From Fomitopsis serialis (Eukaryota; Basidiomycota; Agaricomycetes; Polyporales; Fomitopsidaceae), in NCBI RefSeq assembly GCF_022376445.1, contig NW_025954966.1, positions 434,001-498,000 of the forward strand: DNA of 64,000 nt, read 5' to 3'. The stretch's first letter is position 1. Each line of letters starts with the position of its first letter. The notes beneath the pieces are model-generated. The model was not told the DNA's origin, searched no databases, and saw only the letters and a program-made list of their open reading frames with translations. The position numbers and the translations under genes are program-made. Shown here one piece after another: positions 24,304 to 36,464 of the stretch.

Positions 24304-27300
24304 ATGCCCGCCGGAAACCCCTTTCCTGTAGCCATTGTACGTGTTTGACTTTCGCCAGTCGGGTCATTGCACAAACTCACCCATTGCTAGGTTGGCATCG
24401 CGGCCGAACTTCCTAGCGGCAAATGGAGTGAATCGAACTTCGACTACATCTCGTTCTACGAGTTTCTTCTGCAAGGCGGAGAGGCGTACGAGAGAATTCC
24501 CTTAGAACGCTTTAATGTACAAACGTAAGCCTCACAGTCCTGTCTTCGAATTCTCGCTGGTTTGACGACACCGCATGTTAGACTTAGAGGTAGAGCGTCT
24601 GGCCAAGTGGTCACCGATTCGGGCGCATTTCTCAAGAACATAGACCTTTTCGATCCCGTCGAGTTCGGGATTACGAGCAAGGACGCCAGGTTGATGAACC
24701 TGGGTACGCGCAAGCTGATAGAGACCACCTTCCTGGCGTTGCTCGACTCGGGCCTCGACTATAGAGGACGAAACGTCGGGTGCTACATGTCGGCCGTAGC
24801 CCACGACATGTTTTCGGTGTCCGGACATGTAGGTGACCAGTGTGGGAGGATTTTCCGTTCGCTGATCTTCAGGACATCAGGATGACACGGAGGCTCGTGG
24901 AGCGTTCTCATACGGCCCAGCCATGGTCGCAAACCGCGTCTCGTATCACCTCGATCTTCGCGGCCCGAGCCTACCACTCGACACTGCATGCAGCTCGACG
25001 CTGTATGCCACTCATTTGGGTGTTCAGGCGCTTCGGAATGGAGAGTGCGAAGCCGCAGTGGTCGGAGGTTGCCAACTCAATCACAGGTGAGCGCGCACCT
25101 AACTGTATCATCGGGAGAAGCAGGATCATTAATGGCGATCGGAAGATTTACGGAGTGGCTTCTGTATAGTCAAGGCGGGATTCTTTCCCCTGATGGGAAG
25201 TGCAAGCCCTTCGATGTTTCTGCCAACGGGTACAATGTCTCATCCATCCCTCTTTACCGCTGCTTGACAATAGCATTCCTGCAGATTTGGACGTGGTGAG
25301 GCAGCCGTTTCAATCGTGCTGAAGCCACTCGACGCCGCCCTCCGTGACCGCGATAGAATCTATGCTACGGTGCGTGGATGGCGCCTTCGGACGTTAGGCT
25401 TTGTGCTGCTGCTGATGCAGCAACGCTTGCAGATTCTCGGGACCGGGATCAACTCCTCGGGATCGCTAGCGCCGGTCAATGCGCCGGTTGCATCTGCGCA
25501 GCAGGACGCTATGTTCCGCGCGTTTGCTCAGGCACAGCGGTCGCCTAGAGATGTAGACTTCATCGAACTGCACGCGACTGGTCGGCATCGTTTTCCACTT
25601 GGCTGTACCAGACTCGTCTGATTGACGGTTTCGCCTTAGGCACTGCATCGGGTGACCCGACGGAGGCAAATTGGGCAGGTGTCCAATTCAGAAGAGACGC
25701 AGAACTTCTGGTCGGGAGCGTCAAGGGCAACGTTGGGTATGTCTCACGTTGTGTTGAAGTACATGGTATTGACATTGTCTGCAGGCACACCGAAATCACT
25801 GCGTTCCTCTCGTCCCTCTGCAAAGTTTGCCACATCATCGAGCACGGCGTCATCCCGCCTACCGTCAACTTCTCTGTGCCTAACCCGGCCATCCGATGGA
25901 AGGAGCACAACATGCGCGTGCCTGTTGCTCCCGAGAACCTCAGTATCCGCTCTCCCTCCGGCCGCGCACTCATTGCGATGTCGAGCTCGGGGATTGGTGG
26001 TGCCAACGGCCACTGTGTCATCGAGGCGCATGCTTCCAACACGGATGGCGTGCCGCGTATGTGGTCGTGCGAGAGGTCGATTATCCCCTCGCTTCTCATT
26101 GCCGGCGGCCTGTCGCCGCGGTCTACTTCGGCTGTAGGCGAATCGCTCAAGAGCATCTCAGCCGATCGTGATCGCACGCGCGTGGGTCGCGCACTCGGTC
26201 GTCGTGTGCGCTCCATGCTGTGGAAAGCGTATTCTGTTACTCCCGAGGGTCAGATCCCTCGCTTCTCGGAGCCCGTGCTCACGCCGAAGGTCGCGCCGGA
26301 AGTTGTCTTCGTCTTTTCTGGGCAGGGCCCTCAGCACTGGAACAGTGAGTGCGCTCTGTGTGAACACAGCGGATCTGATTTGCTGACTTGCCTCCGTAGT
26401 GGGCCGCGAGTTGTTCGGGACGTGTGTGCCGTTCCATGACACCGTGGTGGAGCTCGACCAAGTCTACGCCGCCGTGACGGGCAAGTCTCTGATCAAGGAC
26501 ATCGGCCTCTTCGACGAGTCCGGCATCCCTGATACCCTAGGAGACGTCTGGCCGATCTCTATCACTCTTCCTGCGCTGACGATCCTCCAAATTGCCCTCG
26601 TCGATACCCTGGCTGCGATCGGCATCAAGCCAGATGTAGTGGTTGGACACTCGGCAGGCGAGACGGCGGTCGTGTACGCGTCCGGCGCGGCTTCAAAGGC
26701 GATGGCAGTCGAGCTTTCCATAGCCAGAGGTGAAGCGATGGCGACACTGGAAGCACATGATGGGACGATGGCGGCTGTGGCCTGTTCCGCTGTGCGGGCG
26801 AAGGAGATCATCGACGAGGTCGTCGCAGAGCTCGGCCCCGCTGCCCTAGAGGTTGCGTGTTTCAACGCTCCGAACGCTGTTACGCTGTCTGGCTCTACGA
26901 AGCACGTCGTGTCGGCGGTAGCTCGGGCGAAAGCGGCCGGTATCCTGGCGACTCGTCTGCGGACACGGATCCCCGTTCATTCGTCGATGATGACGCTCTG
27001 CCAAGCAGAGTATGAAGGACGGGTCGAGGAGGTGTTCAAGAAGTACGCCGTCGAACCCACGAAAGTCGAGGCATACTCGGCTCTGTCTGGCGACATGCTC
27101 ACTACGTCTTACGATGCTCGCTACTTCTGGGACAACACTGTCGGACCAGTCATGTTCGATCCTGCCGTGAAATCTATACGCAATCGACACCCGCAGGCGA
27201 TTTTCGTTGAACTCGGACCTCATCCGGTTCTCTCGGGCTATATCACTGCGATCGCGGGGCAGGGATCAACGGTGCTGAGTCCGCTGAAGCGATCTAAGTC

Positions 27301-30300
27301 CTCAGAGGTCGGTGACTGACGCCTTTCATGGACTTCATTGGACGGCTGGTGTGTGCAGGCTATACTGGGGTGGACATGGATGTGCTGTACGGTACGGCGG
27401 AGAGCGCAGGCGCGGCCATTCCGCCGTATCCATTTGCGCGGAAGGAGGTCCCATACGTCGCCCAAACACTCGAGATCACTAGACAACGACAGGCGCGTCA
27501 CGGCCCTCTGAACTACCGTCAACTGCGGATCAACACACAGACGCATCCTGGCCTAGCGGACCACGTCATCAAGAACGAGCCGATCATGCCTGCAGCGGGA
27601 TTCTTAGAAATGGTACATCAGTTTCATATCGTACCCGAATGCAGGTTGACCAGAACTTCGCAGGCACTCGAATTTGGCGCGAAAAGGCTGTGGGATGTAC
27701 AATTCCATTCGATGTTGTCTCTTTCTGCGGAACGTCCGACTCCTGTCGACGTGAAGCTAGAAGGCTCACGGTGGAGCGTCCGTAGCGTGGCTGCGACAGA
27801 CTATGCGAACACATGGCCTCCGACTGTGAGTGCATGACTTCTTGGTGTATCGCAAGGCTTTGACAGGCGGTAGTATAATCGTCTACATGCAACTGGCTAT
27901 CTCTCTACGGAAAGCGAACTCGATGCGGATGGCCCTGCAGTATCTCTGGACGACATACGTGCACGGCTGAAGAAGATGGAGATGAAAGGCTTCTATGAAC
28001 ACCTCGACTCGTTCGCTAACTACGGGCCTACGTATAGAAGAGTGTTATCTTGTTACCACGGGATTGACGCCTCTGGTTTGGAGGAGCTTCTTATAGAGAT
28101 TCGCGGGGCAGGAGACGATTTGGAAAAGTAGGTGATACCCGATTATTGTACGCAACATAGTCTAACATCCACTCTACAGCCTGTCGGAGTACCGACTGCA
28201 CCCCGCGATTTTAGACGCTGCACTGCACGTTGCGGTGCACCCGCTGATAACTGGGGCCATCGCGCAAGGACGTTATTACCTGCCAGCGAAAGTCGGCACG
28301 TTGGTCACACATGAAGCCCTTGCCGAAGGGATCCCGAGAGAGTCTACGCTCATGGCGTGTTTGTCAAATGGACACCAGGTCAGACAACATCTATTGACCT
28401 TTCGACTGCACGCTCATGCAACATTAGAATCGCTCACGTACGACTTCAAGCTCATGAACGAACGTGGCCAGACACTCTGCACACTCGACGCGCTCGAGGT
28501 TGCCGCCCATGGCCGAGTACCACTGACCGTCCGGAACCGATACGAAATGGCTTATCACCAACTTGACATTCGCCTTCTCGATTCCACAGAGGTCGGCATG
28601 ATGCCGCCGACGTGGAGTCGACTGTGATCGTCGACGGGGTAAGTCAGATTCAGCTTGCTTTATGGTCAGCGCCTGAATATGATGGCCTCACAGTCACCGA
28701 AGGATCTGAACGCCAAGCTTCGAATCTTCCGGTACCACAGAGGAGGCGAGATGAGCCTTCAGCAAGCCGTTGGCTCTCTGAATCCCTCTGACAGAGAGTT
28801 GCTTTGCTTCATCACGGCTGAAGGCCTGGACGGCGACGCAATCCTCGGCTTCACGAGGTCTCTTCGCAAAGAGTACCGATCGTGGCGGGTATTCTGTGTT
28901 GTGTTCCCTTCGTCATGGCCTTTTGCTGAGCTTGAAGAGACAGCACGCTCTCTTTGCGCACATCCGCTCGCAGAAGACGAAATGTTGGTACAGGGTGACA
29001 GATCTGTGTGTGTCGCTAGGGTCGTTCCCTCGTCTGCGCCCAAGCAAACCGTGTCTTTCGACCCTGAAGCACCGTGGTTGTATCAGAAACACGCCCTTTC
29101 GCAGGTCCCCAAACCGGCGATTCCGTCGGGCCACATTTTCCTCCGCGTTGTGGGCACATCTTCAGACAGCTCCTCGTGTCGGGCGTTCATCGGGCGCACG
29201 GACGCCTCATCCACTACCTATATCGGCATCACATTCGGACCCCTGTCTAACTACGTCGTGGCCCATCGCGGGAGCCTCTTGGAGTTGACCAATGTCCAGG
29301 ATACCGACCGCGGTCCTCACGCACTCGCAGCAGTCATCGCTGTCCTGGCCATTGGACATGCCAGATTCAGCGACCCATCGCGATTGGAAGCTTCATGCAT
29401 CCTCGTGACGCATTCCGACACAGAGATTGGACATGGCGTCTGTCAACTCTACGAGAGCCGCGGATTCCACGTAGCCCGCCTGCCCTCGCAGGCCAGTATC
29501 GCTGAGACCCGGGCTATACTTGCTCTGCGACCGAAGTCATTGTCTCTGGGAGACAACGCATTGCTGCTAACGACATCGACGAGACCGTGACCCGGCTGCA
29601 AGCAGGAACGATATATCAGTGGAACGACCCAAGCACCGGAGTTGCTCAAACTCTGGACGAGGACCCATGGGCCGTAGGTGACGCATTGAAGCTGGCGTTG
29701 TCGGATCCTGCCGACTTCAGCGAGGTGTTTGCTCCTCCGATCGAGCTGCTTGGCATAGCGCCACCGGTAGAAGTGCCGTCGCTACTCTCCATTTTCGACC
29801 AAGACAAGTCGTATATCTTGGTTGGCGGTATCGGAGGACTTGGATTGCACATCGCGAGCTGGATGTACAAGGTGCTGGCTTTCTTATCTCTGCCATGTGA
29901 AATGACTGATGTATGCTCTAGAACGGAGCGCGTGAAATCATCCTTACCTCCCGCTCAGGGACCGCTAATCTCGTACCAAAGGACGAGTTCATTGCTTTGC
30001 GGCTCCTGGAGTATCTGCGGTCACGGGAAGACTTGGTATTGCGTACGGAGGCTGTTGACGCGTCTTCGGTTGAGCAGACCAAGGAGTTGGTTGCTTCCAT
30101 CCAGAAGCCGGTCGGGGGATGCATGATCTTGACTGCCGTTCTGATCGACCGTACCTTCCCTATGCAGACCGCAGAGACGTTTGAGGCACCTTTCACAGCC
30201 AAGTTGGGTGCTTTCAACGCTTTGGAGAAAGCCGTCGACATCGATTCGCTGGACTTTGTGCTTGCTTACTCATCTATCGCGGGGCTGTCAGGAAACGCCG

Positions 30301-32517
30301 GGCAAACGAACTACTCTAGGTATTCACTTTCCATTGAGATTCAACCTCATGCTGATTTCGCCGAAGCGCAAATACTGCTTTGACAGGGCTCACGAGACGC
30401 TACAGGAATGCGGTGACCATCGTGCCACCATTGATCAACGACACGGGAGTATTCCTGACGATGGCCGCTACAGACAGCACACGGTGGTCGCGCTACCGGC
30501 ACCTGAGCTCCTGGGCTATGACGTGCGAAGGTGGCGTATATTATTATAATATGTACCATGTCCATCTAACGAAAGGATGACAGAGCTCTGCGAAGGCATC
30601 GCTGAAACTCTGCTGAAGCTCCGTGAAGGTCCGCGTGGCAATACATTCCAGACTTCGACTGGAGCCTCGTCCAGAGTAATCTCGGGTCTTCCCCGCTCTA
30701 CGACCACCTCGTCATCAAGGCGTCGTCCTCAGACACGGACCAGACGTCTTCGGATGACTTGGGCCGTAGCCTGAGTGACATCATCTGCGATGTGCTCGAT
30801 ATCGACCCTGAGGACCTCTCTGCCGACGTACCTCTCACGTCCTACGGTCTCGACTCTCTTTCGGCAGCGGCTCTGTCTCACGCACTGGAGCCATATGTGG
30901 CGATCTCGCAACTTCAGCTTCTGGCGGACGTCACGCTGGGTGATCTCGAAGAGTGCGCGAGGAATCTTCGGGCGCGACGACTCCGGACTCTGCTAGCAGC
31001 AAGGACGAAACTGCTGCTCCTCACATTGGCTTGGACGAGCTACCAACGTGAAGGTACAGGAAATGACGTCCTTGTTGCAGAAGTATTCGTCCGATCTGCC
31101 ATCGCGGGATATCACACGACACTGCCACGGGCAAGGTTCTGCTATTGACGGGCGCAACAGGCAGCATAGGATCACACGTACTTGCTCGCCTTCTGTCTGA
31201 CGCTTCCAGTGAGAAGGTCTTTGCCATTGTCCGCCGCGACGTATCGGGAACCTCGGCCAAGGATCGCTTGCTGAATGTCTTCAACGCTCGCGAACTGGAC
31301 GCAGCTACCCTGACTTCAGACAAGCTCGCTGTGCTGGAGGGCGACCTATCGGAGCCCAGATTCGGTCTGTCGACGACGGAATATGATGAGGTAGGAACAC
31401 GTGCCTTCAGCTCTTCAGACTTGACGTTGACCTGACGCCGCACGTTACAGCTCCTCAGTTCAGTGACTCATATCGTACACTTGGGTATGTTCACCATTCA
31501 TTGTTAAATCTGCTCTCGTGTATCATTGACGTCGTCGTTATAGCCTGGCCGATCGATTTCGTCACACCCTTGTCGGCATTCGAGCCTCACATCCGCGGTA
31601 TACGTTACATGATCGATTTCGCTGCCGTTTCAGACGCCCATGTAAAGCTCCTCTTCTCTAGCACAGCGGGCATGTTCAGAAGTGGGTGCCTCATGTCTGA
31701 GGCTATGTCGTCGCCGTCTCACTTATCGTGCTGCAGGACTATCCGATCACAAGCCTGTCGCAGAGGTATTGGTCGAGGACCCCACAATTGCTGTCGGCTC
31801 CGGCTATCCTGAATCGAAGTGGGTTGCTGAGCGTCTCGTTACATTCGCAGCAGCGAAGAACATCCTATCGCCCACCATCGTACGTATTGGTCAATTGAGT
31901 GGGAGCGCGAATGGTGCTTGGAGAACGTCGGAGTGGGTACCTTCAATGGTATCGGCCAGCATTGCGCTTGGATGTCTGCCGGACGCGTCTGGAGTGAGTA
32001 GTAACTTTGGTTTGTGATGTCTCCTTGACTTTGTGATCTGAACGCATTGCAGGACGTTTCGTGGTTGCCTGTCGATGCAGCTGCGGCTGCGGTAGTCGAT
32101 TTCACGGACAGTTCAGAGAAAGTCCTCCATCTACGCCACCCTCAGCCTGTGACGTGGCCGGAGGTCTTCAACCAATTCGCTTCGGTTCTCAACCTCCCGC
32201 TCGCCCCGTACTCCGACTGGATCACCCGACTCGAGCGCGGCCTTGTGTCCACTGACGAGACAGACGCAACGCGTTATCTGCAGCACGGTCTCCGCCTGCT
32301 CGACATCTTCAGGCTCGCATCGGATCCAGATGAACCTCGCCCTGACGTCATGGGCAAGCTCGTCCCTCACATCGACATCACACATGGATTGGAGGCTTCT
32401 GCGACGCTGCGCGAAGGCAAGGTGGCTAAGATTGGTGTGGAGGATGTTCGCCGTTGGGTTGATTACTGGCGGAAAGAGGCTTTCATTCCCGCTGCCGTGC
32501 CTGGCGCTGAGCAGTGA
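24304..32517 (+). CDS. Reducing polyketide synthase, KS-AT-DH-(degenerate ER)-KR-ACP-R
   Basis: Iterative type I PKS of about 2,400 residues in many exons. Start [12 protein letters not shown] at 24304, intron, [24 protein letters not shown] (Cys codon 24989-24991), ELHATGTASGDP (His 25571-25573), GNVG/HTE (His 25786-25788). [23 protein letters not shown] (Ser 26651-26653). [20 protein letters not shown] with its His at 27562-27564, then [10 protein letters not shown] and [11 protein letters not shown]. 28655-29580: an MDR-like stretch ([38 protein letters not shown]) without a clean nucleotide-binding loop, read as a degenerate [18 protein letters not shown]; across an intron GQTNYSSAN (Tyr 30312-30314). 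[13 protein letters not shown] (Ser 30855-30857). [14 protein letters not shown] and [12 protein letters not shown] (YxxxK), ending [11 protein letters not shown]. No methyltransferase domain was seen. Every domain but the ER keeps its catalytic residues. Reductive release as aldehyde or alcohol is expected from the R domain. Cytosolic. Confidence 0.93.
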
Positions 32518-33648
32518 CGCATAACTGATATCATATTCTCTTCTGTTGTATAACCTGTAGATTCCATGTAAAACACGTGTAACCGCTGTACTACACCGAT
32601 CCTGTCTGTCAGTAGCAATGTGACTTTGTATCGATTGTGTCTCATCCAGCTCCGTCTCGACCTCACGCGAAGCATCATCTTGGAACTTCATCTGCGTACA
32701 ACACCACTGGAGTGCCTATGTTCATACGATCAGCTGGAAGGGCTTCATCACGTTACAACCTCTTTAATTGCGACATTGATTATTTGGCAAAGGTGAGAGC
32801 ACGCACCGAAGCTTCTAGGATAGGGTACGGAGCCAGCGCTGCGGCCTGGTTTCGGACATTGTCTACGCAACACCTGGAACGAGTCGGGCATCGCAGCTCA
32901 ACGAGGGAAGACGACCGTGTGCATGTAGGCCGCCCTACGCTGCGTCTATCGTGACGCAAATAGCTGCCAGGCCCTGACTCGGCGCGCGCACATGCGCGTG
33001 TGCTGCTAGCGGCGTTGTCCGTTCGCGGCGACTACCGTCTCGCAGATCGGCGGGCTCGCGCATCAATGAAACTGTACAATTGTCAACATGACCCGTCAGA
33101 ATCGGCGGCGTACCCTCAGTTTGTGTGACGTGAAATCGATTCTATAAGGGTGAGCTCACACTTGCATCGCCGCTCCGCACGGCGCTGCCTGTAGAAGCAC
33201 TGCGCAACGCAGCCGTCGCACGACCGGATCGGACTCCTAGGAGTAGTGGCTGTTTCTACGTGTGCTTCTCTCCCTCCCTGCAAGTCGGCTTCGCACGAAC
33301 GCGGAGGAGGTCCATTTCGTCATCGGCCGTAGACGTGGTGGCGCCCACCGGCATCTTGGCGATAGGGTATCCCGACGGGGGCGGGTTTCCCCGCTCACGC
33401 GTGGCGTCCTCCGAGAGTGCTTCTTGGATCGCGGACGCTCCTCAGGGCCGATTGTTTGCAAAAAATGGCAGCGTGCTGCGGGGGCTTGGACCTGACTGAG
33501 ACTGTTGTCGTGCCACGCCGTGATGTCGAAGCGGACTTGGGTCATCGTGGCGCGGAGCGGCTCTCGGTGAACTGGGGATGACCCTGAAGCGGATGAGGGC
33601 CGAGCTCAGTGCGAGGCTCGTTATTCCAAATGACTCGCTGCGGGCCAA
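32518..33648. other. Intergenic between PKS and terpene synthase
   Basis: No gene recognised. Open frames at 32637-32954 and 33237-33545 lack motifs. The region contains the PKS 3' end and the upstream region of the terpene synthase. Confidence 0.5.
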
Positions 33649-33656
33649 TATATAAG
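33649..33656 (+). promoter_or_regulatory. TATA box of the terpene synthase
   Basis: TATATAAG, 154 bases before the ATG at 33810. The distance is best explained by a 5'-UTR intron: a GTGAGCAAG donor near 33733 and a GTGTAG acceptor near 33801, just before the start codon. Confidence 0.6.
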
Positions 33657-33809
33657 GAGCACGGCCAGTCGAGCTTCATCGCACCAACACTCCCGCTGTT
33701 GTATACGTCGTCGTCGAGTTGACTTGAGTCTGGTGAGCAAGCATCTCCGTCATTCACTTGCAGCAGAACGCATAGAGACAATCACTAACCTCTCCGTGTA
33801 GAACGCATC

Positions 33810-34939
33810 ATGGCAATTTCGTCTACATATCCTCAGATACGGCCCTCCGTTGGTTCGAAGACGACATGTTCGCCCGACGTCTCGTCGACGTCCATCGCTA
33901 CCGTTTCCAAATCGGCGGTCGTCAGTCTCCTCCAGCGACTCCAGATCGACGTCCCTCCGTATGTCCGCGACATCGCCCTTGAGCACCAGGCCGTCGACAT
34001 CATCCGGTCATGGGGTACAGAGATGTCCGTGCTCCTGCGGCCGTATCTACCTCCGGCGATCACCCTGACCACAGCCTGCTACCGACACATCTCCGACCAG
34101 GAAACGAAGGTGCTCATCGTGCTCTTCAGCGCGCTCGTCATCGCGCTGGATGATCCGAAGGTCTTCGACGCATCCGGGAGCCGTGACCTCCACAGGCGGC
34201 TGTGCAACGGCGACTTCCACCAGATCGGAGGCAGCCGCGGCGTCCTCGGGATGCTCATGGATGTCCTGTCCAGAGTGGACCAGGTGTACCCCGAGTTCTC
34301 CACCAGCGCGATCATCTCGTCGGTGCTGGGTTTCGTGAACGGCTGCATCCTGGAGGGTGTGCAGATCGACGGCGTCGCCGCGCACCAACTGGACGCGCTC
34401 CCATTCCTCGCGTACCGCCGCAGCATGTCGGGTCTCGCCGACGCGTTTGCGTACTTCATTTGGACGAAGGCAGACTGTCGGGACGTGGCACTGTATGTGC
34501 AGGCAATTCCGTGAGTGTCGCGTTCAGATGGCTTTGTAGTAGTGACGCTTACAGACTCGGAGCAGAGACATATCCTGTTTCCAGAACCACGCTAAGTACG
34601 TCGGTTCAGATATAACGAACTCAGATCAGAACTGACCTGGTTTTCTTCAGCGACATCCTGTCATTCTACAAAGAGGAGCTCGCCGGAGAGACGGGGAACT
34701 ACGTGAGCGACCGGTCGAAGGCGTGCGGAAGGTCTCGGGAGGAAACTCTGCAAGAGATTGTCGATGAGACTGTCGTGCTAGTGACTCGTATCCGGGGAAT
34801 CCTGGGCGATGGGCCTGTTCGAGACGCATGGGAGTCGTTCGCAAAGGGTTGGCTCACATTTCACTTGTGCAGCCCGAGGTACAGGCTGAAGGAACTGATC
34901 GACTGCGAGTATGTTGTGGTAGATGGCTTGGGCAGTTGA
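33810..34939 (+). CDS. Terpene synthase, trichodiene-synthase (TRI5)-like class I
   Basis: Class I terpene cyclase that would cyclise a prenyl diphosphate (usually farnesyl diphosphate) in the cytosol. Start MAISSTYPQIRPS at 33810. The first long exon has QIDVPPYVRDIALE, TACYRHISDQETKVLIVLFS and the aspartate-rich motif ALDDPKVFD, which differs from the DDSKD of classical trichodiene synthase. Next are GMLMDVLSRVDQVYPEFSTS and FLAYRRSMSGLADAFAYFIW, typical of this family. Two introns then join QAIP to DISCFQNHA and NDILSFYKEELAGE, so the metal-binding NSE motif (NDxxSxxKE) is intact, with its Asn codon split by an intron. The end has HLCSPRYRLKEL, with the RY pair that binds diphosphate, stop 34937-34939. 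At about 330 residues it is a normal length. It lies 1.3 kb after the PKS and reads the same way. The product cannot be predicted. Confidence 0.9.
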
Positions 34940-36464
34940 GGAGGAGGAAGGTATTCCATCTAATCATTTCATGCTGTTAGTTACGCGCCAGCATTACTAT
35001 AATTCACGGCATCGCTCACTACTTAGTATCACGGCACTTAATACGTTGGAATGTCATACTTGTGTTCTTGCTCTAATCCGGTGGTTTCGGCGGAGTCGAA
35101 GGTCGGGACTCGGCTCAGTCCAGGCTAGTAATGCACCACAGCGTACGATGGGTGACCAGATGCCACTGAATCAAGCGTAGCATGCTGTTCCACTGATGTC
35201 GAAGAGCGAGCGCAGGGGTCCGCACGGCGCACGATGCAACTGCCAACAGCCTGATTGAGTAGAAGAGTGAACCAAATATGGAAATATGCGTGGCACTCCC
35301 TGGTAGTTGCTGACATAAACATACTCACGTGAGCGTGGCGTCAGGGTTAGGGCCTATCAGCTCGGGTTAGGAGAAACCAGGAGGCCACTTCAATGTAAAA
35401 GTCATTTGCTCTGCGCCCTATACATATATCAGTCCGTATTATGATGCTCAGTAATCAATGGATCCTTTCAGGTAATTTATTACATGCATAGTACGTACTG
35501 ACGCGGCGGATCTCGGCACCTAGAGTCGATGCGGCCTTCGGTCCATGTTTACTTCGACGCTGGTGAGTATCTGGACACGTTAGAACATCTATGTATGCAG
35601 GAAATGCTAGAAGAATTATGACACTGGGTCGAGGTAGTAGCACTTCGTGACAGAATCCTGGACCAGATGACTACGAGTCGGCCATGCAGCCAGGCTGGCC
35701 GTACAGGCTAATATCCAATCAGCATATATGTACTCAGAATGTCAATAGATATATCCCAGTAATCAGCAGTGTCAGCCGAGATCAAGCACATGGCTGAATG
35801 TCGATGGTGAGAATATGCACTCGCACTACATATGGACATCGTACAGATGATTCTACCAGTCGATGATTGCGAGGGGTCATAACAGAAGTCGATAGTATTC
35901 GGGAAAGGTTGCAGATAGGAGCAACACGCAGGGTGATCTGCCGTATAATTGACAGGAATTCTCAGCGGCAGTGAGTATTGGTAAAAATAGGTTTCGAACT
36001 CTTAACTTTTTCCTCCAGGAATGAACCACCAACAGATACAAACGGTACACCAGTGGAAAGTCATTATACGTACGTCTCATATTGATTCCAGAATTAGCTA
36101 TTCAATCAGGTAATTCGTGTTGAGTATCTGTGCACTACTATGCTCCGATATCATCGCCGTTTTACTGAACGCAGAAAATATGCATTAATACCCGATGCCA
36201 CCGGAGCAAAGAACGCACACGACCAAACCACGCACGTTCTGGGAAGGCAGCGCTGGAGTAACCTCAATGCGTCGGGCGCATCGAGGCAGCCGTGAGACCG
36301 GTTTGCGAGACTATCACAGAGTGACGGTCTCACGCCGGCGACTAGTACATTGACGTACACCGCTCGACGCGTTCGAGGCGCTCGCACTGCTCTTATAACT
36401 CAGACACCGGGGGATACTCGTACCAAGCTCACTCCGCCCTGCTTTGCGACGCTTCGCAAACAAA
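34940..36464. other. Intergenic, AT-richer
   Basis: No gene recognised on either strand; frames are short. A TTATAACT about 70 bases before the aldehyde dehydrogenase ATG may be its TATA element. Confidence 0.5.

Noticed and set aside
25560..26216. 218-codon open frame on the minus strand
   Set aside because: It lies antisense to the PKS KS/AT exons, whose plus-strand frame is strongly conserved; it is a shadow of GC-rich coding DNA.
34047..34459. Two open frames of more than 110 codons antisense to the terpene synthase
   Set aside because: Shadows of the terpene synthase first exon; the plus strand carries the family motifs.
35985..36065. Possible tRNA on the minus strand (AGAGTTCGAAACC)
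   Set aside because: The T-loop-like string is there but the T stem and acceptor stem do not pair.
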